DNA from: Bacteroidetes bacterium 46-16
Lineage (GTDB): Bacteria > Bacteroidota > Bacteroidia > Chitinophagales > Chitinophagaceae
Direction of reading: 5' to 3'
DNA length: 64,000 bases
NCBI GenBank assembly: GCA_001897835.1
Contig: MKUN01000029.1
Location: 124,001 to 188,000 of the forward strand
Program-made: the position numbers and the translations under genes
Notes under the pieces: generated by a model
Databases searched by the model: none
What the model was told of the DNA's origin: nothing
What the model saw: only the letters and a program-made list of their open reading frames with translations
In this document: positions 62,601-64,000 of the stretch, piece after piece
How positions within the stretch are numbered: the first letter of the stretch is position 1
How the letters are laid out: every line of letters starts with the position of its first letter

Positions 62601-64000
62601 GTTTCCGCTCAGGAAATGAAGAGGCTGGGCATCGTACACAAACCGATGATTCTGGCTTTAAAAGCCAATGTCAACCAGATTGTCGAAACCTATAAGAAAG
62701 CCTATCCCAATGCCCGTATTCTCTTTCCGGGAGAAAATGATTTTACTCCTGCCAAAAGGCTGCGCCTGTTCCATGAGATAAAAAACAACAATTGGGACTG
62801 CATCATTCTTACCCATGACCAGTTTGGCAAAATCCCGCAATCGCCGGAAATACAAAAACAAATTTTTCAAGCGGAATTGGACAACATAGAAAGGGATTTG
62901 GAAACCGCAAAAGATCTTGGCGGCGACATCTCTAAAAAAATGCTTAAAGGTCTGGAGATACGGAAAAATAATCTCGAAGGACAGTTAAAAACTGTATTAA
63001 AGAACATAGAAGAAAAAAAAGATATTGGTATCAACTTCGGGGAAATGGGCATTGATCATTTGTTTGTGGATGAAGCCCATAAATTCAAGAACCTAACCTT
63101 TACGACCCGCCATAACCGTGTCGCAGGCTTAGGCAATATGGCAGGCAGCCAAAAGGCACTGAACATGCTTTTTGCCGTTCGTACTTTGCAGGAGCGGTTT
63201 AATGCGGACTTATGCGTAACCTTTTTATCAGGTACACCCATCTCCAACAGCCTGACCGAAATGTACCTGCTTTTCAAATACCTCCGCCCTAAAGAAATGG
63301 AGCGACAGCGTATTGAGAACTTCGACGGCTGGGCAGCAGTATTTGCCCGAAAAACGACCGATTTTGAGTTTAGCGTAACCAATGAGATCATCGCTAAAGA
63401 ACGTTTCAGACATTTCATCAAAGTACCTGAGCTGGCCTTATTCTACAATGAAATCACCGATTATAAGACTGCCAAACATATCCGCCTTGATAAACCGGAG
63501 CTGAATGAAACGCTCGTAAACATTAAGCCCACACCTGAACAAACTGAGTTTATCAAAAACCTGATGCAGTTCGCAAAAACCGGTAATGGCGAATTGATTG
63601 GACGTGGCAAGCTGACACCTGAAGAAGATAAAGGCAGGATGCTGATCGCTACCAACTATGCTAAAAAAATGGCCGCAGACATGCGACTGATCAATGATCG
63701 TAGATTTAGCGACCATCCTGATAATAAAGTAAATGTTAGTGCAAGGAAGATTGCGGGAATATACAATCAAACCACCCCGCATAAAGGAACGCAGATTGTC
63801 TTCTCGGATATTGGTACACCCAAGCCGAACGAGTTCAATATCTACGATGCACTTAAAGAGAAGCTGGTCAGAGATTTTAATATCCCTGCTACGGAAATCA
63901 CTTTCATACACGATTGGACTGAAAAAAGGAAGCCGGAGCTTTTCCGCAAGATGAACAAGGGCGAGATACGCATCTTGCTTGGCAGCACAGAAAAGGCGGG
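59655..64000 (+). CDS. Giant N6-DNA methylase / SNF2-type helicase, 3' end outside window
   Basis: An open frame of 1448 codons from ATG 59655 (MAYNVSQKLRDNLSAV), continuing beyond the window without a stop. The N-terminal third is an N6-adenine methyltransferase-like domain: EPSAGSGVF near 131 binds SAM, and S-N-I-P-F-G at 200-205 corresponds to the NPPF/Y catalytic motif, with Ile replacing a Pro. A DEAD/DEAH or SNF2-type ATPase follows: Walker A GLGKT at 974-978, DEAH at 1139-1142, and SGTPISNSLTEMY. Such proteins of nearly 2000 residues are standard in Bacteroidota conjugative elements and may protect or process DNA. GTG 59649 is an alternative start. Confidence 0.9.
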   Translation, partial: MAYNVSQKLRDNLSAVRIALDYQKGNPLSAEDIASLKNYSGFGGIKAILYPYGSPEEWQTDGANKEDLKLYKDIIQLHDLLKENYSEKEYKEIVGSLRNSVLTAFYTPDIVSKTLYTALSKQGIDPKRMYEPSAGSGVFISEAVKAFSKLEQITAVEKDRLTGLVLSAINSSLGVKTNTHITGFEDTLVHDNGTYDLIVSNIPFGNFSVYDEAYPDKELSGKIHNYFFAKGLDKLADGGLMAYITTDAFLNSPSNHAAREYLFKYADFVSLSVMPDNLMKDTGNTEAPNHLLVIQKNENKEQLSHSEKLLIDVEQLQNKYGSYNQNLYLFNHKEVIIGNEVKPGKNQYGQAHETVWQQGDINAIAEKLAETLNDGFIKRFDSSRYRQAQAVNGILPETTGKKLTYLPMPENKAETVSVQLGLFDTAPAENINRSLNYINPLDETVIQKETARIISTIRTTDNPGHENIQLLTAKQHKSNRYLYKLYSNLKEVNHLSANWMDARLLAHELTGISDYLKQFDHAFKYEGDQTLNGLFHFEQKETLPYTGLKSFYKEGTLVVHLGQAGTIGSPDPDFKQAKFHPLGIQGNKHFYENYTTLRDLYLELSAKETAGETINEPDRKQLNNSYDGFVSHYGLLNGPGNRRFILEDSAFGMVMLSSLERREGERFVKADILMHSVQQLKERFATDDPIEALAHSLNDTGKVDIGFISAALGLEENEAIGRLGNHVYVNPGLNEWETADQYLSGNVVEKLGQAERLSGQFPDNPQYLRSAEAIQKIQPERIPFDLLDFNLGERWIPTHYYEQFATNLFEQDTSINYFPSLDAFKVSTGMNMKVAREFAVTPKSGRTTYGYTMLEHALENTTPFFTYEAAIGDGKSIRLPDNETIQLAHQKIKQIRTGFVCWLKELPDIEKKYIENLYNDTFNCYVLREFDGSHLNFPGLNKKTLGIEDLYSSQKNAAWRIIQNKGALVDHEVGLGKTLTMIVSAQEMKRLGIVHKPMILALKANVNQIVETYKKAYPNARILFPGENDFTPAKRLRLFHEIKNNNWDCIILTHDQFGKIPQSPEIQKQIFQAELDNIERDLETAKDLGGDISKKMLKGLEIRKNNLEGQLKTVLKNIEEKKDIGINFGEMGIDHLFVDEAHKFKNLTFTTRHNRVAGLGNMAGSQKALNMLFAVRTLQERFNADLCVTFLSGTPISNSLTEMYLLFKYLRPKEMERQRIENFDGWAAVFARKTTDFEFSVTNEIIAKERFRHFIKVPELALFYNEITDYKTAKHIRLDKPELNETLVNIKPTPEQTEFIKNLMQFAKTGNGELIGRGKLTPEEDKGRMLIATNYAKKMAADMRLINDRRFSDHPDNKVNVSARKIAGIYNQTTPHKGTQIVFSDIGTPKPNEFNIYDALKEKLVRDFNIPATEITFIHDWTEKRKPELFRKMNKGEIRILLGSTEKA

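Noticed and set aside
1-64000. CRISPR arrays, tRNA or rRNA genes, insertion sequences, integrase
   Set aside because: No regularly spaced repeats, cloverleaf-like sequences, transposase or recombinase coding regions were seen on either strand.

Overview
The window looks like part of a member of the Bacteroidota, most likely Sphingobacteriaceae (Pedobacter, Mucilaginibacter or Sphingobacterium type). The evidence is moderate-to-low G+C, almost no Shine-Dalgarno sequences, exported proteins whose signal peptides end in -AQ, a few promoter-like TAnnTTTG elements, and a CTnDOT-like block of conjugation genes at the right end (DUF4134/TraE-like protein, DUF1896 protein, giant methylase-helicase). 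The simplest reading is a heavy-metal resistance cargo region carried by an integrative conjugative element. No integrase, att site, rRNA, tRNA or CRISPR array is visible.
Layout. 149-11996 (+): copper module with Met/His/Cys-rich secreted proteins, an outer-membrane barrel, DUF305 proteins, a cytosolic four-helix copper-storage protein, two DUF3347 proteins, a haem-binding-domain protein, a multicopper oxidase with extra metal-binding and beta-rich domains, a copper P1B-ATPase and a ferric-reductase-like membrane protein. 12017-14535 (-): DUF347 membrane protein, PepSY-like protein, a small PP-motif secreted protein whose frame is probably shifted, and a PAP2 phosphatase. 14708-24394 (+): OmpR/histidine-kinase pair, beta-propeller lipoprotein, tripartite RND pump and an MFS transporter. 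24572-32437: AI-2E-type membrane protein (+), then on the minus strand a DUF4168 protein, CPA2 antiporter, lipoprotein, small protein, DUF1634, TauE/SafE and an Lgt homologue, with a decayed DUF202 gene among them. 32513-37330: split AraC regulator (-), then (+) a P1B-4 ATPase, nitroreductase, lipoprotein, DUF2231 protein and a decayed CDF transporter. 37403-53814 (+): two paralogous CzcA/CusA-TolC fusion pumps, each followed by its adaptor and preceded by a small secreted protein, with a second P1B-4 ATPase between them and an MFS transporter after them. 53833-57974 (+): GNAT enzyme, a membrane-bound hybrid kinase with its own REC and LuxR-type DNA-binding domain, and an unrecognised helical protein. 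58212-64000 (+): conjugative-element genes; the last runs off the window.
How it fits together. Cytosolic Cu, Zn, Cd or Co would be pushed to the periplasm by three P1B ATPases, moved out by three RND systems, and copper would be oxidised or held in the envelope by the oxidase, Csp, DUF305 and DUF3347 proteins. Metal specificities are family-based inferences. The most noteworthy observations are internal signal-peptide-like segments between the RND and TolC halves of both fusion pumps, a recurring class of small secreted proteins with a C-terminal Pro-Pro at the head of metal operons, and a cluster of broken genes (AraC, DUF202, CDF, PP-protein) indicating continuing decay of the cargo.
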